Shown: positions 1-8,769, counted from the first letter of the stretch. The stretch is 64,000 nucleotides of DNA from Leptolyngbya sp. KIOST-1 (GCF_000763385.1 NZ_JQFA01000004.1:744001-808000); one strand, 5' to 3'. Made by a program: numbers and translations. The notes: generated by a model from the letters alone, not told the origin.

Positions 1-4
1 GACT

Positions 5-460
5 GTGACGATCGAACGTCCATTTACCGATGCAGACCGGGTGGAGTCGCTGAAGGCGGCGGTGCTGGCGGGTGCCACGGCGGGGATCGTTGCCGCGCTG
101 CTGCTGCTGGTTCACCGGATTCCGCCGATGGGGGTCCAATCCGCCCTGGGGTCGATCGCCTCGGGCCTCAGCGGCAGCACCTTCTGGCTCAGCGCCGCGA
201 TCGCGGGCCTCTCCGGCAGCCTCTTCGGCATCACCTACCGCTACGCCGTGCGCCAGGACGAGAATTCTCAGCTGAAGGCAGGGGTGGTGCTGGCCTTTAG
301 CCTGGTGCGGGGGCTGGCCCTGGTGAACGTGGCGGCGGCGCTCAGCCTGCGGGGCTGGCCCTTTGCGGTGGCGATCGCCGAAAGCCTGCTCATGTTCGCC
401 GCCGCTGCCCTTGTGTTGGAACTAGCCCAGGGGCAGGGCTGGATCACCGCCGTCAAGTAG
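5..460 (+). CDS. Small hydrophobic membrane protein, unknown function
   Basis: A 151-residue protein with about four hydrophobic stretches (roughly residues 20-42, 58-78, 90-112 and 118-142) and a charged N-terminus, so probably an inner-membrane protein. I do not recognise a family with certainty. The start taken is a GTG at base 5, but the window begins there, so the true start could lie upstream. It converges on menE, whose stop is 11 bases away. There are no catalytic motifs. Codon use resembles the neighbours. Confidence 0.6.
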   Translation: MTIERPFTDADRVESLKAAVLAGATAGIVAALLLLVHRIPPMGVQSALGSIASGLSGSTFWLSAAIAGLSGSLFGITYRYAVRQDENSQLKAGVVLAFSLVRGLALVNVAAALSLRGWPFAVAIAESLLMFAAAALVLELAQGQGWITAVK

Positions 461-471
461 ACCGCAGCGTT

Positions 472-1890
472 TCACCCTGTCCCTAGAATCTGCTGCGCCA
501 GGGTCAGGGCCTGGGGGCGGCTCAGCTTGCCCTGGGCCGTCCTGGGCATAGCGCTGATCAAAATCCATCGCTTGGGCCGTTTGTAGGGCGCAAGCAGCGG
601 ACTCAGTACGGCGGGCAGATCGCTCAGCCGCGCCGGGTATGTCAGCACCACCAGGGCGCAGAGCCGCTGACCCCAGCGATCGCAGGGCAGCCCCACCACG
701 CAACCATCCTGTACACCCTCAACGCTCAGCAGCGCTGCCTCCACCTCTTCCGGGAACACATTCTCCCCGCCGGTGATGAGCTTGGTGCTGCGACGCCCGA
801 CGATGTGCAGGTATCCCGAATCGTCGAAATAGCCGATGTCATCGGTAGCTAGAACCGCGGCAGTAGATTGCCCCGTAGGGTGGGCACTGCCCACCGCCAA
901 CCCGCTTTCCCCATCCCATTTCCCCAAATATCCCCAAGCCAGCGCATGGGTCTGGACCGTCACCCGTCCCACCTCCCCCAGTGGCTGAGGCCGTCCCCCG
1001 TCATCGAGAATCGAGATCCTGACGTGGGGGAGGGGCCTGCCGCTGTTGCGGTGTCCGGCCAGGAATTCCTCGGGTCGCAGGGTGGCCACCTGGGCGGCGG
1101 TTTCGGTCATGCCGTAGGTGAGCGCCACCGGAATTTGGGCCGCCTGGGCCGCATCGAGCAGCGATCGCCCCGCAGGCGCGCCCCCCAGCAGCACCGCCCT
1201 AAAACTCCGCAACCAGGGAACATTCCCCTCCCAGGCCAGCAAGTCCTGAAGCTGCGTCGGCACCAAGGAGAGGAATCCACCGGGCGGTAAGCCCAGCTGC
1301 GCTCCCCGCTTGAGGTCGCCATAGGGTTGAATGGCCAGTTGCCCGCCGGTCGCCAGCACCCGCAGCACCTGCATCAGCCCGCTGACATGAAACAGCGGCA
1401 GCACGCAGTAGGCGTGGACGGTCTCGACCCCAAAGTGGGCGCAGAAGCCGCTGACTGAAGCCATGAGCGTTTCCCAGGTGTGGACCGCAAACTTAATCTG
1501 CCCCGATGAGCCACCGGTGGGAATCAGGATTTGCCCTGGTGCCGCGTCGGACACCTGGCAAGGATAGGTGCCTAACCCTGGCGCGGTCGGCGTGTTCCAG
1601 TCAGGATTCACCAGATCCGTCACCTGCTGCCGCTCCTGCTGGCCCCAGCGGGGATTGGCCAAAACGACGACGCAATCCTCGCTCCAGGCGGCCAGGCAGG
1701 CGATCAGAAATTGCAGCGGATCGGCTTCAGTGATTAAAACGTCAGCCCCCTCCGTAGCGCAGGATTTTTGGTAAGCCGCCAAAACGGGCCTCAGGTTGTC
1801 CAGCCGCTGCCAGAAGTCCGGGCTGCTGGGGCCGATCAGCCAGTCCTCGCCCCGGCGATCGCGCAGCACATCTCCCAGGGTTGGTCCCAT
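472..1890 (-). CDS. menE: 2-succinylbenzoate--CoA ligase (MenE)
   Basis: Acyl-adenylate-forming enzyme that activates o-succinylbenzoate with ATP and CoA in the phylloquinone (vitamin K1) pathway. Visible motifs are the phosphate-binding loop PTGGSSGQIK, the hinge region with GYFDDSGYLHIVGR, the ITGGENVFPEEVE block and the C-terminal PRTAQGKLSR segment with the catalytic lysine. The start chosen is the ATG at 1890, which shares its A with the TGA stop of menC (TGATG), the usual geometry for translational coupling; an in-frame ATG at 1905 would add five residues. It is the last gene of a menA-menC-menE unit. A perfect palindrome at 879-895, of a type otherwise seen between genes, lies inside the coding sequence and encodes part of a linker. 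Confidence 0.9.
   Translation of the reverse strand: MGPTLGDVLRDRRGEDWLIGPSSPDFWQRLDNLRPVLAAYQKSCATEGADVLITEADPLQFLIACLAAWSEDCVVVLANPRWGQQERQQVTDLVNPDWNTPTAPGLGTYPCQVSDAAPGQILIPTGGSSGQIKFAVHTWETLMASVSGFCAHFGVETVHAYCVLPLFHVSGLMQVLRVLATGGQLAIQPYGDLKRGAQLGLPPGGFLSLVPTQLQDLLAWEGNVPWLRSFRAVLLGGAPAGRSLLDAAQAAQIPVALTYGMTETAAQVATLRPEEFLAGHRNSGRPLPHVRISILDDGGRPQPLGEVGRVTVQTHALAWGYLGKWDGESGLAVGSAHPTGQSTAAVLATDDIGYFDDSGYLHIVGRRSTKLITGGENVFPEEVEAALLSVEGVQDGCVVGLPCDRWGQRLCALVVLTYPARLSDLPAVLSPLLAPYKRPKRWILISAMPRTAQGKLSRPQALTLAQQILGTG
879..895. repeat. Palindromic repeat inside menE
   Basis: Sequence GGTGGGCACTGCCCACC, with perfect 8-base arms around a single central base. The same core with a central G occurs between zwf and opcA (13465-13479), and a weaker version lies at 31175-31192. 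Here it is read in frame as part of menE (glycine-serine-alanine-histidine-proline) without breaking the gene. Confidence 0.7.
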
Positions 1891-2888
1891 CAGAGTCGGT
1901 TCCATAGCTCGGCGGCGGTGAGGGTGTCCCAATCGTCGGCAAACCAGCCCTGGGTGCCAAACCCGAGCGCTGGAGCGGGTGTAGTGGCACAGCGCGATGC
2001 TACCGCCAGAGCCGCTCGTCGTCCCACCCCCGTCTCAAAGGCCGAGGAAAACACCAGCCTGGGGCGATGGGTGTGGCAGAAGGCTTGCAGCCGCTGGGGT
2101 GACCCCGCGATCGCCGGTTTGACCACCATCACTCCCCGCCACCCCTGCGCCCAGCATTGCTCCAGCTGAGCGACGGTGGCCACCGACTCATCCAGGGCGA
2201 TCGCGGTTCGGTAGCGCTTGCTCATCTCCTGCATAGCCCCTAACCGATCGGGCGGCAGCGGCTGCTCCAGGTGTTCGATCGCAGCCATCTGAGGATCCGC
2301 ATTAATGCGATCGCACGTGGCCAGCCATTGCTCCGCCTGGTCGATGCTCAGGCCACCGTTGGCGTCTAGTCGAAGCTGAATGTGGCTGGGCAGTTTCTCC
2401 GTCAATCGCTCCAGCCAGCGGATTTCGTCAGTAATGGCATGCACACCTATTTTCCATTTCAGGGTGCGGTGCCCCTGGGCTAAACGCTGAGAGGCAAGAT
2501 CCAGAGCGGTCTCGCCAGCGGGCAAAAGGCCGCAGATGTTGGCGTTAGCAAAGCTATCTCCAGGAATCACCGGTTCATACCCAGCACAAAAATCTTCCTT
2601 AACTAACTCAGCTAAAGCGCACCCTACCCCAAACTGAGTCGCAGGCAGCCCATCGGGCACGGTCTCAGCCTGCCATTTTTTGTCCTGGGCATTACAGAAC
2701 GACAGCGCCTCCTCCAGTGCCTCACTGCCAAACCAGGGAATAGGGGCAATCTCACCGTAGCCCACCCGCTCTCGACTATCTCTCAGTCGAACCAACAACC
2801 CCTCCCGCCAGGTCCAGAGCCCGTGGGCGGTGTGCAGAGGCTTCACAAACCGCCGCTGGTAAGGCCGAACCGCTAACTCAATCTCCAT
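1890..2888 (-). CDS. menC: o-Succinylbenzoate synthase (MenC)
   Basis: Enolase-superfamily dehydratase that converts SHCHC to o-succinylbenzoate in phylloquinone synthesis. The barrel motifs are in order: the KWKIG block with the KxK acid/base lysine, LRLDANGG (metal Asp), EHLEQPLPP (metal Glu), ALDES (metal Asp) and VVKPAIAGS (second catalytic Lys). About 332 residues, normal for the family. The ATG at 2888 is preferred; a GTG one codon upstream (2891) is also possible. The stop overlaps the menE start by one base. menA lies 85 bases upstream on the same strand, so the three genes are probably co-transcribed. Confidence 0.92.
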   Translation of the reverse strand: MEIELAVRPYQRRFVKPLHTAHGLWTWREGLLVRLRDSRERVGYGEIAPIPWFGSEALEEALSFCNAQDKKWQAETVPDGLPATQFGVGCALAELVKEDFCAGYEPVIPGDSFANANICGLLPAGETALDLASQRLAQGHRTLKWKIGVHAITDEIRWLERLTEKLPSHIQLRLDANGGLSIDQAEQWLATCDRINADPQMAAIEHLEQPLPPDRLGAMQEMSKRYRTAIALDESVATVAQLEQCWAQGWRGVMVVKPAIAGSPQRLQAFCHTHRPRLVFSSAFETGVGRRAALAVASRCATTPAPALGFGTQGWFADDWDTLTAAELWNRL

Positions 2889-2972
2889 CACCTCGCGTTA
2901 GACAACGCGCCAAAATCCAAAATCGCCAATCCAGAATTTTAAATTTTTTTAACAGCCACCCCAAAATCGGCA

Positions 2973-3887
2973 TCAAGCACTCAGCCAGGTGCTCAGCCAA
3001 AAGCCCATTGCCAGCAGCACCCCACTCCAGAAGTGAAAGCCAATCGCAAAAAACTTGGCGTTGAAGACCCTCGCGGGCTGGTCGTGGTAGCGGGTGACGT
3101 GGCGACTCAGCCGCCAGGCCGAGGGCAGGCTCAAAAAGACCAGCGCTGACCAGGCCGGAAACAGCCCCAAAGTCAGGCAAGCCGCCGCGATCGCAAATGC
3201 CACGCCACAGGTCCAGGGAATTAGCGCCGCCCCCCGCCTGGTGCCCAGGCGCACGATGGGCGATCGCTTGCCCGCCGCCAGGTCGTCCTCCACCTGGTGA
3301 AAGTGGGAGCAAAATAGCACCAGCGTCGTGGTCAGCCCCACGATGATGCCCGCCAGCTGGCTGCCCCAGGACCAGGTCTGGGTTTGACTGTAGTAGGCCG
3401 CCCCCATCGCCAGGGGGCCAAAGCTGAAGAAACACAGCACCTCGCCCAACCCCTGATAGCCCAGGCGAAAGGGCGGCCCCTGGTAAAGGTAGCCCAGGCC
3501 ACAGCAGAGCAGAATCAGCCCCAGCACCGTGGGGTCCTGCTGAATCAGGGCGATCGCCACAATGCCGGCAATACCTAACCCCAAACAACCGTTAGCCAAC
3601 CCAAAAACCAGCCGCCGATTGCGGGTCAGATTGACCACGGAATGCGCTTTGTTGACATCAATGCCGGTCTCTGAGTCAAACACATCATTACTGAGGTTTT
3701 CCCAGGCTAAAATAAGCACCGCCGCCAGCACGAATAGCGCAAAAATACCGCTGTTAAACTGGCTGGTCTCGGCGTAGGCGATCGCGCTACCCACCACCAT
3801 TGGCATAATGGCAACGCTGTACATGGGGGGCTTGATCGCGGCCAGCCAGAGCTTGCGGGCAGCGGGATCTACCGATTGAATGGTCAT
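2973..3887 (-). CDS. menA: 1,4-Dihydroxy-2-naphthoate phytyltransferase (MenA)
   Basis: UbiA-family integral membrane prenyltransferase that attaches the phytyl chain to dihydroxynaphthoate, the membrane step of phylloquinone synthesis for photosystem I. 304 residues with about eight or nine hydrophobic helices. Two Asp-rich motifs bind the prenyl diphosphate through Mg2+: NDVFDSETGID near residue 65 and the HFHQVEDDLAAGKRS block near residue 195. First gene of the menA-menC-menE group and divergent from the SSB-like gene. The men genes upstream in the pathway (menF, menD, menB) are not in this window. Confidence 0.93.
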   Translation of the reverse strand: MTIQSVDPAARKLWLAAIKPPMYSVAIMPMVVGSAIAYAETSQFNSGIFALFVLAAVLILAWENLSNDVFDSETGIDVNKAHSVVNLTRNRRLVFGLANGCLGLGIAGIVAIALIQQDPTVLGLILLCCGLGYLYQGPPFRLGYQGLGEVLCFFSFGPLAMGAAYYSQTQTWSWGSQLAGIIVGLTTTLVLFCSHFHQVEDDLAAGKRSPIVRLGTRRGAALIPWTCGVAFAIAAACLTLGLFPAWSALVFLSLPSAWRLSRHVTRYHDQPARVFNAKFFAIGFHFWSGVLLAMGFWLSTWLSA

Positions 3888-4126
3888 GGCACTGTAAATA
3901 CTCCAGGCCTAGCATATCGCTTAGCCGGACGCTGGTTGCGACCAACTTGCTGGCCCCTACGGGAGATCACTGCTGTAAATACGCACAGGCTGGTCTAAAA
4001 AAATACGTGATTTTCCATAGCGAATTTTTTGCAGAGCCTGTGAATATTAAAGCCACAGACATCTGTTGCGTTTATCTGTTGCGTTGGACAGAGTCTGGTG
4101 CATCTACCTTCAGGAGACTTCAGCTT
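3888..4126. promoter_or_regulatory. Divergent intergenic region, menA / SSB-like gene
   Basis: Non-coding gap of 239 bases that must carry the promoters for both divergent genes. It includes an AT-rich stretch around 3995-4050 and a direct repeat TCTGTTGCGTT at 4062-4072 and 4075-4085 (period 13). I cannot assign exact -10/-35 boxes. Confidence 0.4.
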
Positions 4127-4504
4127 ATGTCCAGCCGTGGCTTAAATCTGTGTACGCTTTCTGGCAATGTCGCCGCCGATCCAGAAATTCGCAATATCGA
4201 GCGCAAGACCGGCGGTAACACCCAGGTTGCCGAATTGACCATCTATGTCGATCGCATTCCCAGCCGCAAAGACAACGACAATTTTACTGTCACCATTAGC
4301 GTGTGGGAAGGCTCCCCCGCCTGGCGCAAGCTCACCTACATCAAAAAGGGCTCCCTGATTATCGTCAGCGGCGCGATCGACGCCTCCCCCTATATCAGCA
4401 AATCGGATGCCCAGGCGCGGGCCGGGCTCCAGCTGAAAGCCACCGACATTTTTCTAGACGCTGCACCCAAACTGGAAGAGCCCCAGCCACAGCCAGTGTT
4501 CTAG
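4127..4504 (+). CDS. ssb: Single-stranded DNA-binding protein (SSB-like, OB fold)
   Basis: 125-residue single OB-fold protein of the SSB family: an opening beta strand LCTLSGNVAADPEIR, then VAELTIYVDR and ITVSVW-like core strands, and KKGSLIIVSGAI. The ATG at 4127 is chosen because AGGAG at 4112-4116 precedes it and similarity begins there; an open frame extends back to 3947 but has no family resemblance. The C-terminus ends in PQPQPVF and lacks the classical acidic DDDIPF-type tip that recruits replication and repair partners. It may therefore be a divergent paralogue rather than the housekeeping SSB. A rho-independent terminator lies 116 bases downstream. Confidence 0.8.
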   Translation: MSSRGLNLCTLSGNVAADPEIRNIERKTGGNTQVAELTIYVDRIPSRKDNDNFTVTISVWEGSPAWRKLTYIKKGSLIIVSGAIDASPYISKSDAQARAGLQLKATDIFLDAAPKLEEPQPQPVF

Positions 4505-4620
4505 CCGATATGGCGCTGAGTCTTGGCCGCGGTGGCAGACCATCCCCTCAGGATCTCCCCGTTGCCCCAGACACCAGCCCAACCAGCATCCACGGAGAGA
4601 GCGCCGTGGGTTGAGAGCGA

Positions 4621-4646
4621 GGATGCGGGTTTCCGCATCCTTTTCT
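4621..4646 (+). terminator. Rho-independent terminator after SSB-like gene
   Basis: Perfect 8-bp stem GGATGCGG/CCGCATCC (4621-4628 and 4633-4640) with loop GTTT, followed by TTTTCT. Confidence 0.8.
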
Positions 4647-4726
4647 ACTTTCTGGGTTCCTCTTGCGGCGTTGTTGAATTGAGTAATGGATCTGTAAACT
4701 TGACATCCTTTCATCGCCCTCTAAAT

Positions 4727-4777
4727 CCCCCAATTCTGGGGGACTTTGAGATTCTGACTCCCCCCAGAATTGGGGGG
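4727..4777. repeat. Inverted repeat with G-rich/C-rich arms
   Basis: The arm CCCCCAATTCTGGGGG (4727-4742) is matched by its reverse complement at 4761-4776, with an 18-base spacer. Each arm is itself nearly self-complementary. It lies in the 325-base gap between the SSB-like gene and DUF1823, beyond the SSB terminator. The look is of a small dispersed palindromic element, but I see no second copy in the window. Confidence 0.6.
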
Positions 4778-4829
4778 CTGGGGGGCGTATTATACCTGCA
4801 CTCAGCAACGCCCCAAATCGGACTTCGTA

Positions 4830-5195
4830 TCACCCCTGCTCCCCGACCGCCCCCTGCTTCCGGTAGCTGAGTAACCAGCTCACCATCGTGGCCCGCCGCG
4901 TCAGCCGAGGCACCAGCTGATCGACGGTGTAGCCTTTAAATCCCAGCTCCTCTTTCAGCAGTTGCTTATCAGCGGGGGGAATGGAACGGGTCAGCTGCAC
5001 CGTCGCCGGGCGGCTCTCAATGAAGTGCGGCGGGTCGGGGTAACGGTCCGCCCAGACGGGCTCCACCGCCGAGGCATCCCAGCCGTCGGAGGTTTCCCGG
5101 TAGCCCAGGCCGTGCCAGACCAGGCGCTGTACAGCGTCATCGTCCATCTCGTCGTTGAGAATGGCCCAGAGCGTGTCGTCGGTCAAAGGAGGCAT
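4830..5195 (-). CDS. DUF1823 family protein
   Basis: 121-residue soluble protein. Its sequence pattern (LTDDTLWAILNDEMDDD near the start, a central SRPATVQLTRSIP and KQLLKEELGFKGY, and an Arg-rich tail ahead of VSWLLSYR) is that of DUF1823, an unknown family of cyanobacteria and plastid-bearing eukaryotes. The ATG at 5195 has AGGAGG-like bases immediately upstream in the transcript. Monocistronic, flanked by gaps of more than 280 bases. No catalytic residues can be named. Confidence 0.75.
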   Translation of the reverse strand: MPPLTDDTLWAILNDEMDDDAVQRLVWHGLGYRETSDGWDASAVEPVWADRYPDPPHFIESRPATVQLTRSIPPADKQLLKEELGFKGYTVDQLVPRLTRRATMVSWLLSYRKQGAVGEQG

Positions 5196-5480
5196 GGCGC
5201 GTTATCCACTTGGCAATCTGTCACTGAGCTAACTAGCCCACCGCTATTCTAAATTTTGGCCTGCCAAATTGGGATGGCTGTGGATGTCCCTCCGGCGCTG
5301 GTCTGGTGGCGATGGCGGCGTTAGCGGAGCTATCTAAAGGAATTGCCTGCCCCTGTGATCTCTGGTGCGGTTTCCATCCACGGCGCAGTTCCGTCACACT
5401 GTCCCGTCACATTGGGGCGGCAACGCACACCTAATCTTTAGAAAGACTGGGAACCTGCTGCTAACCCGGAGACCCCCACC
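5196..5480. other. Intergenic region between DUF1823 and a small membrane protein
   Basis: 285 bases without a convincing gene, holding divergent leader regions for the flanking genes. The GGAG ahead of the right-hand gene is at 5468-5471. I see no strong hairpin. Confidence 0.4.
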
Positions 5481-5711
5481 ATGCGCCGTCGTCAACAAAA
5501 TCACCTCCTCAACCTCACCTTTAGCCTGATCAAGTACTTTCTGCTGGCCCTGGCGGGCTGCACGATCGCCTACCTGGTTGCCCTGGTGCTCGATCTGGCT
5601 CCCATCGCTGGGGCGATCGCGTTTTTGCTCGAACAGGTGCTGGCGCGATCGCTGGCTCTGCTGGGCTGCCTGTGGGCGATCGCCGTCATCCACGAATCTG
5701 CCCGCTCCTAG
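5481..5711 (+). CDS. Small membrane protein, unknown function
   Basis: 76 residues: a basic N-terminus (MRRRQQ) and two hydrophobic segments (about 12-36 and 40-70), suggesting a small inner- or thylakoid-membrane protein with the N-terminus inside. GGAG lies 9 bases ahead of the ATG. It is followed in 82 bases by the alpha/beta hydrolase on the same strand. I do not recognise the family. Confidence 0.6.
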   Translation: MRRRQQNHLLNLTFSLIKYFLLALAGCTIAYLVALVLDLAPIAGAIAFLLEQVLARSLALLGCLWAIAVIHESARS

Positions 5712-5793
5712 CCCGGGGGCGCTGGCTGAAACGCGCCCTTTTCGCTAGGGTTAAGGAGTATGAAGCAAATTTGGGTGTTTTAGAGGCCTCGCC

Positions 5794-6693
5794 ATGACCA
5801 CCGTCCTAGCCACTCCTGACGTCAAAACCTGGCTATGGCAGGGGCTGTCCATTCGCTACCAGCAGATCGGCACCACCGGGACCCCCGTGATTTGCATTCA
5901 CGGGTTTGGGGCCTCCAGCGATCACTGGCGCAAAAACCTGCCCGTCTACGGCGAACGGTACCAGGCCTACGCGATCGACCTGCTGGGCTTTGGCCTCTCC
6001 GACAAACCCGCCCCCAACCAGCCCCTGCCCTACACCTTTGAAACCTGGGGCCAGCAGATTCTCGACTTTTGCCGCCAGGTGGTTGGCCAACCCGCCTACC
6101 TGGTGGCCAACTCTATCGGCTGTATCGTCGCCCTCCAGGCGGCAGTCGATGGGCCTGAGTGGGTCAAGGGCGTGGTCATGCTCAACTGCTCCATTCGGCT
6201 GCTGCACGAGCGCCGCCGGGCCGAAATTCCCTGGCACCAGCGCCTCAGCACCCCGATCGTTCAGAATCTGCTGGGTTATGCCCCCGCCGGGCGCTTCTTT
6301 TTCTCACGCATTGCCCAGCGCAGGGTAATTCGCAATCTCCTGGGCCAGGCCTACCGTCGCCAGTCAGCTATCACCGACGAGCTGGTTGAGGCCATTCTCG
6401 CCCCCGCCCTCACGGTTGGGGCCGCCGACGTCTTTCTGGCCTTTGTGCGCTACTCCCAGGGGCCACTGCCCGAAGACCTGCTGCCCCAGGTGCAGTGCCC
6501 GGTGTGGATAATTTGGGGCCAGGACGACCCCTGGGAACCCGTGGCCCTGGGGCGTGCCCTGGCCAACTTTCCGGCGGTGAAAGCGATGGAAGAACTGGCG
6601 GATGTGGGTCACTGCCCGCAGGACGAGGCCCCCGAGCTGGTCAATCCCCTGGTGCTGGGGTGGTTGGCCGAGGCCGAGGCCGAAGTGGGCTGA
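5794..6693 (+). CDS. Alpha/beta-fold hydrolase
   Basis: 299-residue single-domain hydrolase. The oxyanion region is IHGFGASSDHWRKN (from residue 35). The nucleophile elbow is ANSIG, with Ser at 107, and departs from the usual G-x-S-x-G at its first position. The acid lies in the WGQDDPWEP block and the His in VGHCPQDEAP near the C-terminus. This pattern is common among cyanobacterial and plastid alpha/beta hydrolases related to pheophytinase-like and MenH-like enzymes. The substrate cannot be told from sequence, and proximity to men genes is not enough to call it MenH. Confidence 0.8.
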   Translation: MTTVLATPDVKTWLWQGLSIRYQQIGTTGTPVICIHGFGASSDHWRKNLPVYGERYQAYAIDLLGFGLSDKPAPNQPLPYTFETWGQQILDFCRQVVGQPAYLVANSIGCIVALQAAVDGPEWVKGVVMLNCSIRLLHERRRAEIPWHQRLSTPIVQNLLGYAPAGRFFFSRIAQRRVIRNLLGQAYRRQSAITDELVEAILAPALTVGAADVFLAFVRYSQGPLPEDLLPQVQCPVWIIWGQDDPWEPVALGRALANFPAVKAMEELADVGHCPQDEAPELVNPLVLGWLAEAEAEVG

Positions 6694-7095
6694 GCCCCTA
6701 CAGCCCCCAACGACTACCTTTCATCGCCGCGCTCAGCTGCCCCTCATTTCTAAAGTGTCTCTAAAGGTTGCCAGCGATCCCAGCTGGCCTCCTTACCATG
6801 AAGACAGATCACCTCCTCCTGAGGACCTGCCGCCCTCTCTAGCCTGCCCTTTAGATTGAAGAATGCTTTGTCTGATGCTGAGGGTGGCTAACCCGTGACC
6901 CGATCAGGGACCCAGGAGGTTGTCAGGCGTTGCACCCTGGATAGTGGACAGCCGGACTATCCCACAAGCATTTTCCACCGGCCCTTGAGGCCCAGGGGCC
7001 AGCCTCTTGTGGGATGCGCCTCTGGCCTGTTCTGTCCGATCATAGATAACCCAGGCTGGCTGCCGCTACCTTGCTCTCAATAAAGGACCCCCACG
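6694..7095. promoter_or_regulatory. Long leader upstream of fbp
   Basis: 402 non-coding bases. An inverted repeat TCCCACAAG (6960-6968) / CTTGTGGGA (7006-7014) has a 37-base spacer. AAAGGA at 7082-7087 serves as ribosome-binding site for fbp. The rest holds no open frame I would support. Confidence 0.45.
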
Positions 7096-8154
7096 ATGGC
7101 TGACTACCAACCCGCCGACTCTGGCTTTGCTCTCGATCGCGACTGCAAAACCCTGGCCCGCCACGTGCTGGAGCATCTGCACAGCTTTGGCCCCGAGGCC
7201 CAGGACCTCAGCGCCCTGATGAACCGCATTGCCCTGGCCGGTAAGCTGATTGCCCGTCACCTCAGCCGCGCCGGCCTGATGGAGTCGGCCCTGGGCTTTA
7301 CTGGCGAAACCAACGTCCAGGGCGAAGCGGTCAAAAAAATGGACATCTACGCCAACGATGTGTTTATCTCCGTATTCAAGCAGAGCGGTCTGGTCTGCCG
7401 CCTGGCCTCGGAGGAGATGGACAAGCCCTACTACATTCCCGAAAACTGCCCCATCGGCCGCTACACCCTGCTCTACGACCCCATTGACGGTTCCTCTAAC
7501 GTCGATATCAACCTCAATGTGGGCTCGATCTTCTCCATTCGCCGCCAGCAGGGCGATGACCTCGACCAAACCGCCGCCGACTTGCTCCAGGACGGGCATC
7601 AGCAGTTGGCGGCGGGCTACATTCTCTACGGCCCCAGCACGGTGCTGGTCTACTCCATTGGTCGCGGCGTCCATGCCTTTGTGCTCGACCCCAGCCTGGG
7701 CGAGTTTATTCTGGCTACCGAAGACATTCGCGTGCCCGCCCACGGCCCCACCTATAGCGTCAATGAGGGCAACTTCTGGCAGTGGGAAGACGCCATTCGC
7801 GATTTCACCCGCTACGTGCACCGCCACGACGGTTACTCGGCCCGCTACACGGGGGCGCTGGTGGCCGACTTCCACCGCATTCTCACCCAGGGGGGGGTGT
7901 TCCTCTACCCCGGTACTACCAAAAAGCCCGAGGGCAAGCTGCGGCTGCTGTACGAAACCGCACCCCTGGCCTTTTTGATCGAGCAGGCGGGGGGCCGCGC
8001 CAGCACCGGCACCGAGGACATTATGGCGGTGGTACCGGGGGAAATTCACCAGCGCACGCCGTTCATTGTGGGCAGCCCTGACGATGTGGCCCTGGTGGAG
8101 TCGTTCATTCAAGACCACAGCCGCCGCAGCCAGGATGCGCTGGTGACGGGCTGA
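7096..8154 (+). CDS. fbp: Class I fructose-1,6-bisphosphatase
   Basis: Mg2+-dependent sugar bisphosphatase of gluconeogenesis and the Calvin cycle, cleaving fructose 1,6-bisphosphate to fructose 6-phosphate. The 352-residue protein carries the metal-binding signature DPIDGSSN at 128-135, the upstream SEEMD acidic residues, and the C-terminal [18 protein letters not shown] substrate block. Length and layout are those of class I FBPase; the GlpX-type FBPase/SBPase is unrelated in sequence. In other cyanobacteria fbp is next to zwf and opcA. Here those genes begin 3.7 kb downstream, after an inserted accessory segment. Confidence 0.95.
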   Translation: MADYQPADSGFALDRDCKTLARHVLEHLHSFGPEAQDLSALMNRIALAGKLIARHLSRAGLMESALGFTGETNVQGEAVKKMDIYANDVFISVFKQSGLVCRLASEEMDKPYYIPENCPIGRYTLLYDPIDGSSNVDINLNVGSIFSIRRQQGDDLDQTAADLLQDGHQQLAAGYILYGPSTVLVYSIGRGVHAFVLDPSLGEFILATEDIRVPAHGPTYSVNEGNFWQWEDAIRDFTRYVHRHDGYSARYTGALVADFHRILTQGGVFLYPGTTKKPEGKLRLLYETAPLAFLIEQAGGRASTGTEDIMAVVPGEIHQRTPFIVGSPDDVALVESFIQDHSRRSQDALVTG

Positions 8155-8174
8155 GGCATCGCTTTAGCAGGCCA

Positions 8175-8241
8175 AGATCCCAGGGGTCTGTAGTCAACTC
8201 ACTGTGCTTGCCGAGCATCCCCAGCAAGACCCCTGGGATCT
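8175..8241. repeat. Perfect inverted repeat downstream of fbp
   Basis: AGATCCCAGGGGTCT (8175-8189) pairs with AGACCCCTGGGATCT (8227-8241): 15 perfect base pairs, 37-base loop. It begins 20 bases after the fbp stop and may terminate transcription, though no T-run follows. It is related to the hairpins at 11113-11145, 11375-11407 and 25478-25504. Confidence 0.75.
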
Positions 8242-8398
8242 GTAACAGCGTGCATCAATAGACTCACGATCGGGCTGGTTCCGGTTTTTTGAGGATGAAG
8301 GCTAAAATCAAATTTATTTGGCTTGGTCTGGCTTATCTCAGGGAATTTGGTAAAAAAATGTGGCAGAGCCCCAGGGTTTAGGCGGATGAAGAATGGGG

Positions 8399-8614
8399 TT
8401 AGTCGTGGGGTTTGGTGTTGGTGCCCAGGAGGCCGATGACGGCGGCGGTGCCGGTGGTCCAGAAGGCGATCGCGCTATTGAGCACTCGGGTTTGGGCTTC
8501 GGTGAGGGTGGGCTGGCTGGCCAGGTGCAGCGCCGTGCCCCCAGAACTCAGGGTGAGCGCGAGGACGGTGGCGAAAATCAGGTTGGAGGTGGGCGGGGTT
8601 TTGGTCTGTTTCAT
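8399..8614 (-). CDS. Small two-helix membrane protein
   Basis: 71 residues with two predicted membrane helices (about 11-30 and 45-64), separated by a short polar loop. CGGAG sits 7 bases ahead of the ATG on the minus strand, which supports translation. It is divergent from the HTH-NACHT gene with a 155-base gap, so the two may share a control region. No family recognised. Membrane proteins of this size next to an NTPase sensor can be effectors, but that is inference from context only. Confidence 0.55.
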   Translation of the reverse strand: MKQTKTPPTSNLIFATVLALTLSSGGTALHLASQPTLTEAQTRVLNSAIAFWTTGTAAVIGLLGTNTKPHD

Positions 8615-8769
8615 GGTGAACTCCGGTGTGAATTGGATGAGTTCATCTTCGGCGGGATGCCGCGAAAGTTCATTCCCCGCAAGGGTTTCAGACGGTATGA
8701 GTTGGGTGTGAGTTGGGGATGACTTGCGCTACCCTTGGAGAAATCCGTGGTCAAGCGAGATGAAACGGC

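Noticed and set aside
3947..4126. Extended N-terminus of the SSB-like protein
   Set aside because: The upstream frame is AT-rich, has no family resemblance and contains the direct repeat of the intergenic region; the ATG at 4127 has a good ribosome-binding site.
5794..6693. MenH assignment for the alpha/beta hydrolase
   Set aside because: Proximity to menA-menC-menE is suggestive, but the gene is on the other strand 1.9 kb away and the nucleophile region is not diagnostic.
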